A stretch of 64,000 nucleotides of DNA from Opitutus terrae PB90-1 (GTDB taxonomy: Bacteria; Verrucomicrobiota; Verrucomicrobiia; Opitutales; Opitutaceae): NCBI RefSeq assembly GCF_000019965.1, contig NC_010571.1, positions 620,001-684,000 on the forward strand. The letters run 5' to 3'. Shown one piece after another: positions 7,829 to 15,735 of the stretch (the stretch's first letter is position 1; the number at the start of each line of letters is the position of its first letter). The notes beneath the pieces were generated by a model. That model saw only the letters and a list, made by a program, of their open reading frames with translations. It was not told the origin of the DNA and made no database searches. A program made the translations under genes and the position numbers.

Positions 7829-9967
7829 CTACTTCGCCGCCAGCTTCTCCCACAGGAACGCGAACGTCCGCGCCACCCGCGTGGCAAGCTGCTCGCTCGT
7901 CACGCTGCCGTGATGCCCGCCTTCCGTGTTCTCGTAGTAATCGACCGCGTAGCCGAGCGCGATCATCCGCGCTGCCATCTTGCGCGCGTGGCCCGGATGC
8001 ACCCGATCGTCGCGCGTCGTCGTGTAGAACAGGATCGGCGGCAGTTTCATCCCGCGCCGCACGTTTTGATAAGGCGAGTATCGCCGAATGAACGCCCACT
8101 CTTCCGGCAGGTCTGGATTCCCGTATTCGGCCATCCAACTCGCGCCGGCGAGCAGCCGGTGATACCGCTGCATGTCGAGCAGCGGATTGCCGCACACCAC
8201 CGCGCCGTAGAGTTCCGGGTGACGCAGCATCGTCGACGCCACGAGTAATCCGCCGTTGCTGCGGCCCTCGATGCCGAGCCGCGCGGGCACGGTGATGGCG
8301 CGCGTCACGAGATCGCGCGCCACGGCTTCGAAGTCCTCGAAACACTTGTAATGATTTTCCTTCAGCACCGATGTGTGCCACTCCGGACCGAACTCGGCGC
8401 CGCCGCGGATGTTCGCCAGCACGAACACGCCGCCGCGCTCCAGCCACAGTTTTCCATAGGCGCCCTTCAGGTTTTCATACGAACCGGAATACGACGGCGT
8501 CAGCGAGTTCTCGAACCCGCCATACGAAAACATCCACACCGGATTGCTCCCGTCGAACCGAAGGTCGCGCGGACCGACCACGAAATACGGCACCCGCGTG
8601 CCATCCGCCGACGTGCACCACAGCTGCTGCACGGCGAACTGCGCGCCGTCGAACGTCGGCGCCTGCGCCTTGATCTGCTCGGCCGCGGTCGCGCCGGCCG
8701 GCACGTAAAACAGCGTCGGCGGTTGCGTGAATGATTCGAACTCGACCCACGCGTCGCCCGTCCCTTCATCGACGCTCGCGACCTTTAGCGCGCCGTTATC
8801 CGGAAACGGGATGGGTTGCCGTGTCCACGAACCGCCCTGCGCCATAAGCCGGACCAGCCGGCCGCGCACGTTGTCGAGTCCGGTCACCAGCACGTCGTTC
8901 TCACCGGCCGTCACCGACTGCACCTCAAAGTCTTTCTCGCGCGCGACCAGCAGGTCGATGTTCCCCGGGCCGCCGTGCAGCGCCGTTGGGTCCGCGATCA
9001 CGACCGATCCCGCGCGAAAACGCTGCCCACCCGCCGTCCAGTCCTCCTTCAACCAAACAATCAATCGGCCGTGCAGCGCATCGACGACGTTCGACGTCGC
9101 GGGAATGTCGAGCGGCGTCAGCGCCGGCTTCCCGGCGCGTTCCTCAACGAGAAAAAACTTCGCGCGCCAGAACGTCTCCGCCTCCACCGCGATGTTGACC
9201 GCGTTTGCACCCGAGCCGAAACGGCGCGCCAGCACCCACACAGACTCCGCCGGCGCTTCGTGCAACGTCTCCGCCGCGCTCAGCGGCGTGCCGCGCTGCC
9301 AGCGCTTGAGAATCCGCGGATAGCCCGACGACGTGAGCGAGCCCGGCCCAAAATCCGTGGCCACGAACAACGCGTCATCGCCCGCCCACGCGACCCGCGA
9401 CTTCGCGGTGGGCACCACAAATCCGCTTTCGACGAACCTCAACTGCTCGAGGTCGAACTCCCGCACCTCGACGGCATCGCCGCCGGCTGGCGCGAGCTGG
9501 ATCAGGCACCGCTTTTCGTCCGGTCGCCGCCAGAAGACTTCGCCCATGGCCCACGGCTTGCCCTCGCTTTTCGCGAGCGCATCGACGTCGAGCACGGTTT
9601 CCCAGCGCGGCTCGTCCTTTCGCAGCTCGGCAAGGGTGGTCCGCCGGAAAATCCCGCGCGGATGCTGCTCGTCCTGCCAGAGGTTATAGAGGAAACCGCC
9701 GTGCGCCGAGATCTCCGGAATCCGCGACGCCGAGTTCAGCACCGCGAGCGCATCGCGATAAAGCGCGTCGTAGTCGGGTCGCGCCGTCAGCCGCGACGCG
9801 GTGGCATCGTTTCGGTCCCGCACCCACTCAAGCGCCTGCGGGCTGTCGATCTCCTCGAGCCACCGGTAGGGGTCGTCCGCTGCAGCGACTGGGGCGGAGC
9901 CGGCGACGTCGATTGAAACCGCAGCACCAGCCAGGAGGAACGCGGGAAGAAAGCGCAACAACGACAT
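7829..9967 (-). CDS. Secreted prolyl oligopeptidase (peptidase family S9A)
   Basis: 712 residues, typical for the family. The ATG at 9967 gives a clean signal peptide (MSLLRFLPAFLLAGAAVSID...); the frame is open another 157 codons upstream but that extension is not protein-like. After the leader comes the DDPYRWLEEIDSPQALEWV start of the S9A N-terminal segment, then a seven-bladed propeller, then the alpha/beta-hydrolase domain. The catalytic triad is visible: Ser570 in GRSNGG, Asp653 or Asp654 in TTTRDDRVHPGH, and His685/686 in EGGHHGS. The enzyme cleaves after proline in short peptides and should work in the periplasm or outside the cell. It is transcribed towards the SGNH gene and has no operon partner. 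Confidence 0.94.
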   Translation of the reverse strand: MSLLRFLPAFLLAGAAVSIDVAGSAPVAAADDPYRWLEEIDSPQALEWVRDRNDATASRLTARPDYDALYRDALAVLNSASRIPEISAHGGFLYNLWQDEQHPRGIFRRTTLAELRKDEPRWETVLDVDALAKSEGKPWAMGEVFWRRPDEKRCLIQLAPAGGDAVEVREFDLEQLRFVESGFVVPTAKSRVAWAGDDALFVATDFGPGSLTSSGYPRILKRWQRGTPLSAAETLHEAPAESVWVLARRFGSGANAVNIAVEAETFWRAKFFLVEERAGKPALTPLDIPATSNVVDALHGRLIVWLKEDWTAGGQRFRAGSVVIADPTALHGGPGNIDLLVAREKDFEVQSVTAGENDVLVTGLDNVRGRLVRLMAQGGSWTRQPIPFPDNGALKVASVDEGTGDAWVEFESFTQPPTLFYVPAGATAAEQIKAQAPTFDGAQFAVQQLWCTSADGTRVPYFVVGPRDLRFDGSNPVWMFSYGGFENSLTPSYSGSYENLKGAYGKLWLERGGVFVLANIRGGAEFGPEWHTSVLKENHYKCFEDFEAVARDLVTRAITVPARLGIEGRSNGGLLVASTMLRHPELYGAVVCGNPLLDMQRYHRLLAGASWMAEYGNPDLPEEWAFIRRYSPYQNVRRGMKLPPILFYTTTRDDRVHPGHARKMAARMIALGYAVDYYENTEGGHHGSVTSEQLATRVARTFAFLWEKLAAK

Positions 9968-10225
9968 GCTCCCACGAAACTCAGAAGTTGCTCCGGCGCA
10001 CGCGCAGAATGCAACTGCCGCGCCGCTCCGTCCCGGCGGAGCGCACTGCTCCAACGCGCTCGGGTAGCGGGAGCCGTGAGGCTTTCGCCGCAACGCTCGC
10101 TCGTACCGCGACAGGCGTTCCAGTCGAGCGCGTTGACCGCGAGGCGCTGGCCGACTCGCCAGGAAATTTGACTGACACCGGTACCGCGCGCCAGCTAGTA
10201 ACATCTTTGCGTTCCAGCCGCTCGG

Positions 10226-10413
10226 ATGCCGATTCAGAACAAGAAGCGCTTTAGCGAGCGCGACATCTGCACCAAGTTCATTACCCCTGCGCTCACCCGC
10301 GGCGGCAAGTGGGACGTCATCGACCAAATCCGCGAGGAGGTTTCGCTGACCAAGGGTCGCGTAATCGTCCGCGGCCAGTTGAGCACGCGCGGCGAAGCCA
10401 AGCGCGCCGACTA
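10226..10413 (+). pseudogene. Remnant of a type I restriction R subunit (hsdR), N-terminus only
   Basis: From ATG 10226 the product reads SERDICTKFITPALTRGG, then QIREEVSLTKGRVIVRGQL and STRGEAKRADY. This is the start of the HsdR/EcoEI-R-type family, whose members continue from KRADY into the PD-(D/E)xK nuclease core. Here the similarity stops at about 10413 and the frame runs on through unrelated residues to a TGA at 10487-10489. The nuclease, helicase and C-terminal parts of the roughly 800-1000-residue enzyme are missing, so the gene is dead. An hsdS tail at 12006-12134 suggests both belong to one decayed type I locus. Confidence 0.8.
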
Positions 10414-10522
10414 TGTCCCACGACAACACGCTCGCCAAACCCTACGCCAACTGCTCGACAACACCCCTCCACCGGCTGCTGACCGCTGACCGGTTTCCCC
10501 TCAAGAAAAACAGTGCTTGACC

Positions 10523-10544
10523 GAAGGTATCAATTGATACCTTC
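10523..10544. promoter_or_regulatory. 22-bp perfect palindrome, probable operator of the toxin-antitoxin-chaperone operon
   Basis: The central 20 bp are AAGGTATCAATTGATACCTT (10524-10543), flanked by G at 10523 and C at 10544, giving a perfect 22-bp inverted repeat. It ends 33 nt before the toxin ATG. A TTGACC hexamer at 10517-10522, which could be a -35 element, abuts it. XRE-type antitoxins of this class normally repress their own operon by binding such a site; the binding here is inferred. Confidence 0.75.
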
Positions 10545-10577
10545 TCTCATGCATGAAACCCGCCACCCTCTGCCGCT

Positions 10578-10928
10578 ATGGGACTTCAACCCATTCCCAC
10601 CGCCTGGCGCCAAAAAGTCTGCGCCGCGCTTCGGCAGGGCAGTAGGGCTGCGCGGTTCACCGCCGAGGGCGGCCAGCGTTGGCAAAACGAGTTTCCCGAC
10701 GCTTTCCGTTACGAGTTGGACGAGGCGTTGCTCCAGTTCCTCTTCGCTCCTTCTGCCCACGGCTGCCCGGTCACGATGGATCACCCGCCCGGCGAAACCT
10801 GGGAGTTCTTCTTCCGGTTCCGCGACGAGAAACTCTACGGTAAGCTGCTCCTGAAAAAGTCCGACGGTAAAAGCGTCATCATCTTCTCCGCCCACCGGCC
10901 CGACCGGCCGCGCCTCCGCTGCGGATAA
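10578..10928 (+). CDS. Putative toxin of a toxin-antitoxin-chaperone (TAC) operon
   Basis: 116 residues. I do not recognise a named toxin family with certainty. Visible features are an Arg/Gln-rich N-terminal half, the segment LDEALLQFLFAP and a C-terminal beta-rich stretch (PPGETWEFFFRFRDEKLYGK, then LLLKKSDGKSVIIFSAHRPD), which resembles the compact mRNA-cleaving toxins (RelE/HigB/MqsR-like) that precede XRE antitoxins. Position is the main argument: first gene after the operator palindrome, 11 nt upstream of an XRE antitoxin and followed by a SecB-like chaperone, the gene order of known TAC systems. The restriction remnants on both sides suggest that it was part of, or inserted into, a defence locus. 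Confidence 0.65.
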   Translation: MGLQPIPTAWRQKVCAALRQGSRAARFTAEGGQRWQNEFPDAFRYELDEALLQFLFAPSAHGCPVTMDHPPGETWEFFFRFRDEKLYGKLLLKKSDGKSVIIFSAHRPDRPRLRCG

Positions 10929-10939
10929 CTCTCCTCCCC

Positions 10940-11485
10940 ATGGCTGCCACCTCCTCCAGAAAGGGCCTCAAGCATCGGCCCTTTGAAGTCACCATCCCCA
11001 CTGCCGACGGTTCCGGCGTGGCTGAACGAATCCCGATCGATGTCCCGATGGAATGGGACGAAGATATCGGCGTGTGGACGCTCACCGCCGAGGCCGAGGA
11101 ACTCATCGAAGCCACCAAGGCGCGCCACATGGGCCTGCTGCTGCCCGATCAACTGCGCACGCTCCGCGAACGCCTGGGCCTCACACAGAAAGCCATCGGT
11201 GACCTGCTCCAGATCGGGGCCAAGAGCTGGACCCGCTGGGAAACCGGCACCCAGCGCCCTTCCCGCAGCCTCAACCTCCTGCTACGCGCGGTGTACAACG
11301 GCTGGATTACGCCCCAGCAACTCGGACTCTTGTGTGCTCCGCAGCCGGATTGGTCCGAGCAATTCCGCCGCAATGCCGCTGCCGGACAGGCCGCCGAGCC
11401 TGTCGTCATCGACTACTATCGGGCGCGCGCCGAACACGCCGCTGCGTCCGGCTTCGTTGAGCCCCTACAAGTGGCCGTCTCATGA
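10940..11485 (+). CDS. XRE-type antitoxin with C-terminal extension (TAC system)
   Basis: 181 residues. The N-terminal region (PFEVTIPTADGSGVAERIPI, then VPMEWDEDIGVWTLT) is followed by the helix-turn-helix LPDQLRTLRERLGLTQKAIG and the recognition region GAKSWTRWETGTQRPSRSLN (about residues 73-115), as in MqsA/HigA antitoxins; the MqsA zinc-ribbon cysteines are absent. About 50 residues follow the helix-turn-helix (QPDWSEQFRRNAAAGQ... to the end). In TAC antitoxins such a tail is the chaperone-addiction segment that makes the antitoxin depend on its SecB-like partner; that role here is inferred. The last four bases overlap the chaperone start (ATGA), implying translational coupling. The antitoxin should neutralise the toxin and repress from the palindrome at 10523. 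Confidence 0.82.
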   Translation: MAATSSRKGLKHRPFEVTIPTADGSGVAERIPIDVPMEWDEDIGVWTLTAEAEELIEATKARHMGLLLPDQLRTLRERLGLTQKAIGDLLQIGAKSWTRWETGTQRPSRSLNLLLRAVYNGWITPQQLGLLCAPQPDWSEQFRRNAAAGQAAEPVVIDYYRARAEHAAASGFVEPLQVAVS

Positions 11486-12003
11486 AAGAGGGCATTGTCA
11501 CTCTCCTCGATTACTTCGCCACCGACCTGGCGCTCTCGACCAATAAGGCTTTCTCTACCGAAAAGCCGCTCAAGTTCGAGTCGTCCGAATTCGCGATAAA
11601 CGTCGCGGTTCAGAAAAGCACGGTCGCCGAAGGCAGCGGGCGCCGGTGGCAGGTCGCGCTCGATGTGGGGCACCAGCCAGCCCCGGAAACCAACTTCCCT
11701 TATTCTTACCGCGTTGCGTTGGTTGGGCAGTTCAGCATCGCGCCCCACATCAAACCGGAGGACGAAGAACGAATCGTTCGCATCCACGGCGCCTCGGTAC
11801 TCTACGGCATGACCCGCGAGATCGTCCGTGTGCTCACGGGCCGCGGTCCTTTTCGCCCGATAATCATCCCGACGGTTTCGTTCTACGAACCTAAGTCCGC
11901 CGTCCCCACCACTCCCGAGCCAACCGCTGAGCCGAAAACTGCTGCCGAGGCGGTCACTGCCACGCCCAAACCGCGGCGCAAGCCCGCCGGAAAAAAGGCG
12001 TAG
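11482..12003 (+). CDS. SecB-like chaperone of the TAC system
   Basis: 173 residues. The SecB fold is visible in the order of the sheet (FAINVAVQKSTVA, RRWQVALDVGHQ, YSYRVALVGQFSI) and the signature region VRIHGASVLYGMTREIVRVL followed by FRPIIIPTVSFYEP, equivalent to the conserved long helix and PVNF-type end of SecB. A Pro/Ala/Lys-rich tail (from about residue 140) is an addition to the core. Dedicated SecB-like chaperones in TAC operons bind and protect the antitoxin; the host export role is a different protein. It begins inside the antitoxin stop codon (ATGA overlap). Stress that occupies the chaperone, such as phage infection, could release the toxin; this is inference from the family. 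Confidence 0.85.
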   Translation: MKEGIVTLLDYFATDLALSTNKAFSTEKPLKFESSEFAINVAVQKSTVAEGSGRRWQVALDVGHQPAPETNFPYSYRVALVGQFSIAPHIKPEDEERIVRIHGASVLYGMTREIVRVLTGRGPFRPIIIPTVSFYEPKSAVPTTPEPTAEPKTAAEAVTATPKPRRKPAGKKA

Positions 12004-12005
12004 GC

Positions 12006-12134
12006 CGGCCCGAGCAGAAGCGGATCGTGGCGAGAGTGGCGGAGCTGATGCGCGGGTGCGACGAGCTCGAAGCCCAGTTCGCCGCCGCCGATACCGCCGG
12101 CGCCCAACCTCTCCACCGGTTGCTCGCCCGATGA
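12006..12134 (+). pseudogene. Remnant of a type I specificity subunit (hsdS), C-terminus only
   Basis: In frame with a TGA at 12132-12134 the sequence reads RPEQKRIVARVAELM, then GCDELEAQFAAAD. The motif PxxEQKRIVAKVDELMALCDELE is the second conserved coiled-coil region of HsdS proteins. There is no start codon and nothing of the target-recognition domains, so this is a fragment. The short stretch CTCCACCGGTTGCT at 12111-12124 recurs with one mismatch at 10467-10480, on the other side of the TAC operon. Confidence 0.75.
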
Positions 12135-12212
12135 TCGTGGTCATCGCCACTGACGAAACCGCCTTCGGCTTGTGCGTCGTTTAGCAGCCGTCACCCCAAA
12201 CCGCCTCACGCC

Positions 12213-12884
12213 ATGCTGGTGTTCTTGGATGAATCGGGCGACGCGGGGTTCAAGTTCGGCGAAGGCTCCTCGACGTTCTTCGTGGTCACGCTCGTGATCG
12301 TGCCGGATCCGGCCAGCGCGGCCTCGCTCGAGACGACCATCGCACAGCTTCGGCACAAGCTGCACACGCCGCCGGACTACGAGTTTCACTTCACCGCCAC
12401 CTGCGCCGCATGGCGGGAATCCTTCATGAAGGAGGTCAACGGACTAAACTTCCGCTACCACCCGATCGTGATCAACAAGCCGGCGCTCCGCGGCGAAGGA
12501 TTCAAGTGCAAGGACTCGTTCTACAAGTTCGCCTGCCGCATCGTCCTGGAGAATGCTGCGAAGGAACTCAGCGACGCCACCGTGGTGCTCGATGGCTGCG
12601 GATCGCGAGAGTTCCAGCGGGAACTCGGCAGCTATCTGCGACGGCGATTGAACCCGTCGGACGCTGCCGGACTCGTGATCAAGAAATTGAAGATTCAGGA
12701 CTCGCGAAGAAACAACCTGCTGCAGCTGGCCGATATGGTGTGCGGCGCGGTCGCGAGATCATTTTCCGGGCGGAAAGATGCGCAGCTCTATCGGCGCTGG
12801 CTCAAGCCCCGCGAAGCGCGGGTGCAATTCTGGCCAAAGGAAAACCCCGGCCTATCCAGTGAAGGAACGCACACCCTACGGTGA
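12213..12884 (+). CDS. DUF3800 protein
   Basis: 223 residues starting MLVFLDESGDAGF, the acidic FLDESGD motif that defines DUF3800, an RNase H-like fold. A second acidic strand VVLDGCGS (about residue 130) and the C-terminal NNLLQLADMVCGAVARSF match the other conserved blocks (the LQ-AD segment), so the putative acidic active site is complete. DUF3800 genes are frequent in mobile elements and restriction loci, and a nuclease-like or modification-related role is suspected but unproven. It follows the hsdS remnant and is probably a survivor of the same cassette. Confidence 0.85.
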   Translation: MLVFLDESGDAGFKFGEGSSTFFVVTLVIVPDPASAASLETTIAQLRHKLHTPPDYEFHFTATCAAWRESFMKEVNGLNFRYHPIVINKPALRGEGFKCKDSFYKFACRIVLENAAKELSDATVVLDGCGSREFQRELGSYLRRRLNPSDAAGLVIKKLKIQDSRRNNLLQLADMVCGAVARSFSGRKDAQLYRRWLKPREARVQFWPKENPGLSSEGTHTLR

Positions 12885-13231
12885 CAGTTCGGCGCGGGGT
12901 TTATTTCCGGGGCTACAATCGGTCGGAAACCGTGTCGCGGAAAGCCTATCGTGGCGACAAGCGACCGCCCTTTTTGGCAGGACTCTCCTCGGAGACGCCA
13001 TTAATCCCGCTTGTCGGCGAGTAGCCCCAAGTTGGCAAAACGCGGACAGACGCCAGATATCTTGGCAAAACGCGGAAATCGCAGGCGGAGTTCCAGTCGT
13101 CATCCGTCCTTGCTGAGACCTAAGCGGCGCCTTCGCTAGGCTCCTCGTGCTCGTTCTTGCCGGCCAGCGCTCGGCAATCATCTACTCGTTGGTGGTGTCG
13201 TGCCGACGGCATAGCACGTCGCGCAGATAGA
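12885..13231. other. Gene-free stretch with repeated end-like motif
   Basis: No convincing coding sequence. The only structure found is the repeat pair at 13021-13076 described separately. A short minus-strand frame ending near 13120 reads ALAGKNEHEEPSEGAA but has no plausible start and was not assigned. Confidence 0.6.
13021..13076. repeat. Paired 15-bp direct repeat; left copy of island-bracketing motif
   Basis: TTGGCAAAACGCGGA occurs at 13032-13046 and again at 13062-13076, exactly 30 bp apart. The longer stretch at 13021-13046 matches 46754-46779, next to tmRNA, at 22 of 26 positions and in the same orientation. Such spaced repeats resemble transposase-binding sites at the ends of Tn7-like or IS21-like elements; which one cannot be decided here. 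Confidence 0.7.
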
Positions 13232-13651
13232 TCAGAGGTTGGTCTGCCCCGGTTTGGCGGGATCGATCCGACCAAAAAGGTCATGCACGGGAATCCCTGC
13301 GTCCTTGTTATAGTAATGCTCCGGGTAAGGTTTGTAAGGCCCGCGGAAATACGGATTCGCATCGCTGTCTATGCCCACCAGGTAGAGATACGCCTTGCCG
13401 GATTCCGGCACGTTGTGACCCCGCGTCACCATCAATTCGCCTATAGCCTTGATCCCGTCGGGAACGTGTTGTGGCAGCACGTAGCCGGAAATATACGCCT
13501 CCTCGAGCTTGGGCATTCCTTTCTCGATAGAGCCCGGTAGGGCGCCGAGAGGATAAGGCCAAAGATTCCCGGGTGCGCCCGTAATCGCGGTCAACTGGAC
13601 AGCGGCATCACCGGTGGCCTTCGTCCAGTCGGGATAGTAAGGGAGCGGCAT
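13232..13651 (-). CDS. Hypothetical protein
   Basis: 139 residues, not recognised. The sequence is rich in Pro, Gly and Tyr (for example NLWPYPLGALPG, YFRGPYKPYPEHYY) with no membrane span or signal peptide. It has coding-like composition and a proper ATG, but no family motif. It lies just inside the left repeat pair and is transcribed outwards, away from the TIR gene, so it could be a remnant of an older insertion. Confidence 0.45.
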   Translation of the reverse strand: MPLPYYPDWTKATGDAAVQLTAITGAPGNLWPYPLGALPGSIEKGMPKLEEAYISGYVLPQHVPDGIKAIGELMVTRGHNVPESGKAYLYLVGIDSDANPYFRGPYKPYPEHYYNKDAGIPVHDLFGRIDPAKPGQTNL

Positions 13652-13846
13652 GAAGGAATGCTATCCACCATCCGCATCACCGCGAGTCTCGAATCCCATC
13701 GTGGTCGAATGGCAAGTTGCGGGTTGCTCCCGGAAGCGGTGTCGGCTGTCTTGAGGCCGGAAAGCCGCATGGCTACAATTCCCGAGCGCCGGCTGACCGT
13801 AGTCGTTTGCCGCCCCAGAAGACAATCCCATCGCGACCTTCGATCC

Positions 13847-14917
13847 ATGAGTGACCGCGAAACGAAATTCGAGCTACCCCGCAACGTGGAGCGTTATCTG
13901 GCCGCGCTGTCGAAACTCTACGCGCGCGAGGGCGAACGCCAGCTTCAGGAAATCGTTGTCAACGCTCAGACGCGGATTCACGAGCAGTGGACATCGGACA
14001 ATTGGGACGGCGGAACCTACGGCCACGCACTCTACTTGGTCGTGGCGGAATCACTCTTCCTGAGTGTCGCCAAAAAGCGGGACACGTTGCAAAAGCGGAT
14101 CAAGGAAGACCTCAACGCCCTCCACAATGTCCCGGGCGAATTCTTCGCGGAGGTTTTTCTCGAGTTGGAACCGAGCGAAGACTCGGCATGGCGCAAGGAC
14201 TCCGGTCTGCTCCTCCTGCCGCGCAGTTCGGCCTCCACCACCTCGATCAAGCGGATCTGGGGCGAAGCCGGATTCAGGGTTTTTCTCAGTCACAAGTCGG
14301 TGGTCAAAAGACAAACGGCGGCGTTGAAGGAGCGGTTGAGTCTCTACGGCATCTCAGCCTTCGTCGCTCACGCCGACATTCGGCCCACCAAAGCGTGGCA
14401 GGACGAGATCGAGAACGCGCTGGCGACGATGGACGCCTTCGTCGCGCTGATGACCGAGGATTTCCATCAAAGTGACTGGACGGACCAAGAGGTCGGTTTC
14501 GCCTTCGCTCGCGGCATTCCCCTCATTGCGGTGAATCTTGGCCGCAACCCCTACGGATTCATCGGGAAATTTCAGGCGTTGCCGTGCACATGGTCAACAG
14601 CAGCCAAGGAAATCGTGAGCGTCCTGGTGAAGAGCGACCGGATGTTGAACGCCTACATCCAGGCAGTCGGGAGTTGCCCCAACTGGGACGATGGGAACCG
14701 CCTCGCCGAAATCTTCCCGGCAATCGAGCACCTTTCGGACGGCCAAGCGGACGCCCTGATTGCCGCCTACAACGACAATGGCGAGGTGAACGGGAGCTTC
14801 GGTTTCAATGGCACCAAGCCAAACTATTACGGCGACGGCCTCCTCACACATTTGAAACGCGCGAACGGGCGACGCTATCGGGAACTTCCTTCGGGCAAGA
14901 TCAAACTCGGTTCGTAA
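13847..14917 (+). CDS. TIR-domain protein, probable NAD-consuming defence effector
   Basis: 356 residues from ATG 13847; the upstream in-frame extension is not protein-like. The first 140 residues are helical (VERYLAALSKLYAREGERQL, then LYLVVAESLFLSVAKKRDTL) and unfamiliar. Residues about 142-240 form a TIR domain: FRVFLSHKSVVKRQTAALKE (strand A and helix), LYGISAFVAHADIRPTKAWQ (BB-loop region), AFVALMTEDFHQSDWTDQEV and IPLIAVNLG. Glu215 in DWTDQEVG sits where the catalytic Glu of NADase TIRs is found. A C-terminal region of about 110 residues follows. Bacterial TIR proteins deplete NAD or make cyclic ADP-ribose signals on infection. No partner gene is obvious; it is convergent with the Wadjet operon. 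Confidence 0.85.
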   Translation: MSDRETKFELPRNVERYLAALSKLYAREGERQLQEIVVNAQTRIHEQWTSDNWDGGTYGHALYLVVAESLFLSVAKKRDTLQKRIKEDLNALHNVPGEFFAEVFLELEPSEDSAWRKDSGLLLLPRSSASTTSIKRIWGEAGFRVFLSHKSVVKRQTAALKERLSLYGISAFVAHADIRPTKAWQDEIENALATMDAFVALMTEDFHQSDWTDQEVGFAFARGIPLIAVNLGRNPYGFIGKFQALPCTWSTAAKEIVSVLVKSDRMLNAYIQAVGSCPNWDDGNRLAEIFPAIEHLSDGQADALIAAYNDNGEVNGSFGFNGTKPNYYGDGLLTHLKRANGRRYRELPSGKIKLGS

Positions 14918-14985
14918 ATTGCCGGCCACGACCGTTACCTGTCGGTTTGGCGGGAAAGCCCGACGCCTCCGTTCCATCGAGGTGA

Positions 14986-15735
14986 TCACGCTTCCGCATT
15001 GGTGTCCCCCGATACCAAGCAGTTGTCCACCGCCTTGAGAATGGATGTGTCCCACGGACAGGAACGAGAGCGGACCCATTCCTCGGCTTTCACCTGAAAT
15101 CCAACGTCATCCGCAACAACGTGAAAAAGACGCCGATGCAGCTCGATGAAATACGTCGCCTGAATCTCTCTCTGGCTGGGTATCGAAGCGGACTTCGTGC
15201 CCATCGCGAAACGTAGCGTGTATTGCCGGTCAATGGGAGCAACGAGTTCGGGCAGCGCATGCGCGAGCACCTTCGAATTCGCAACGAGCACCGTCTTCCC
15301 GTCCATTGCGTCGATCCTCAAGAATACCCCGCGGAGCCGAGACCAACGGTCCTCATCCATCTCCTGCCGCTTAACCCGGCGCAATTCCTGAATCGGCTTC
15401 CACTGGGCGCGAATCGACGAAAGATATCTTTCGAACGCCTGCATTTTCGCGCCGCCCTTGCCCATGCGGTGCATGCCCCAAGCCACGAGCATCGCATATG
15501 AGGCATCGGCGAATGCCTCGGCGTTGGCGTCGATAAGCCGCAGGGCTTTTTTATGAAAATACAGCGAGGGTCCCGAAAACCGGGCGCGGGCGACAAAGGC
15601 GCGATGCCTCGCCTCATAATTCGTGAGCAGGTCGTGGACCTTGGGCTCAAGCTGTGAAAGAAAGCGCGGCAGTTTCACGGGACAGTGGAGTGCAGCAATG
15701 GTGCTCGTCCATTGCCTAACCCGAATACAGCCCAA
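14986..15735 (-). CDS. Uncharacterised gene at the 3' end of the Wadjet operon (second accessory gene)
   Basis: Up to 249 residues. The ATG at 15735 overlaps the previous gene by 20 nt; a GTG at 15678 (VKLPRFLSQLEPKV...) is an equally good start. The middle is helical and basic. The later part has the block VLVANSKVLAHALPELVAPI then DRQYTLRF, and a terminal CPWDTSILKAVDNCLVSGD. I have the impression of a recurrent protein family with this NSKxLHxLLPxLxPPIDRxYT pattern, but no function is known to me. It is co-directional with jetABCD and the 146-residue gene upstream, so it is probably the last cistron of that operon. Confidence 0.7.
   Translation of the reverse strand: MGCIRVRQWTSTIAALHCPVKLPRFLSQLEPKVHDLLTNYEARHRAFVARARFSGPSLYFHKKALRLIDANAEAFADASYAMLVAWGMHRMGKGGAKMQAFERYLSSIRAQWKPIQELRRVKRQEMDEDRWSRLRGVFLRIDAMDGKTVLVANSKVLAHALPELVAPIDRQYTLRFAMGTKSASIPSQREIQATYFIELHRRLFHVVADDVGFQVKAEEWVRSRSCPWDTSILKAVDNCLVSGDTNAEA

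Noticed and set aside
8816-9916. Long plus-strand open frame opposite the prolyl oligopeptidase
   Set aside because: Low-complexity Arg/His/Pro sequence in the antisense frame of a fully recognisable enzyme.
10675-10690. GTTGGCAAAACGAG inside the toxin gene as another copy of the bracketing repeat
   Set aside because: It is within coding sequence (QRWQNEF), lacks the flanking AGCCCC part and is explained by chance.
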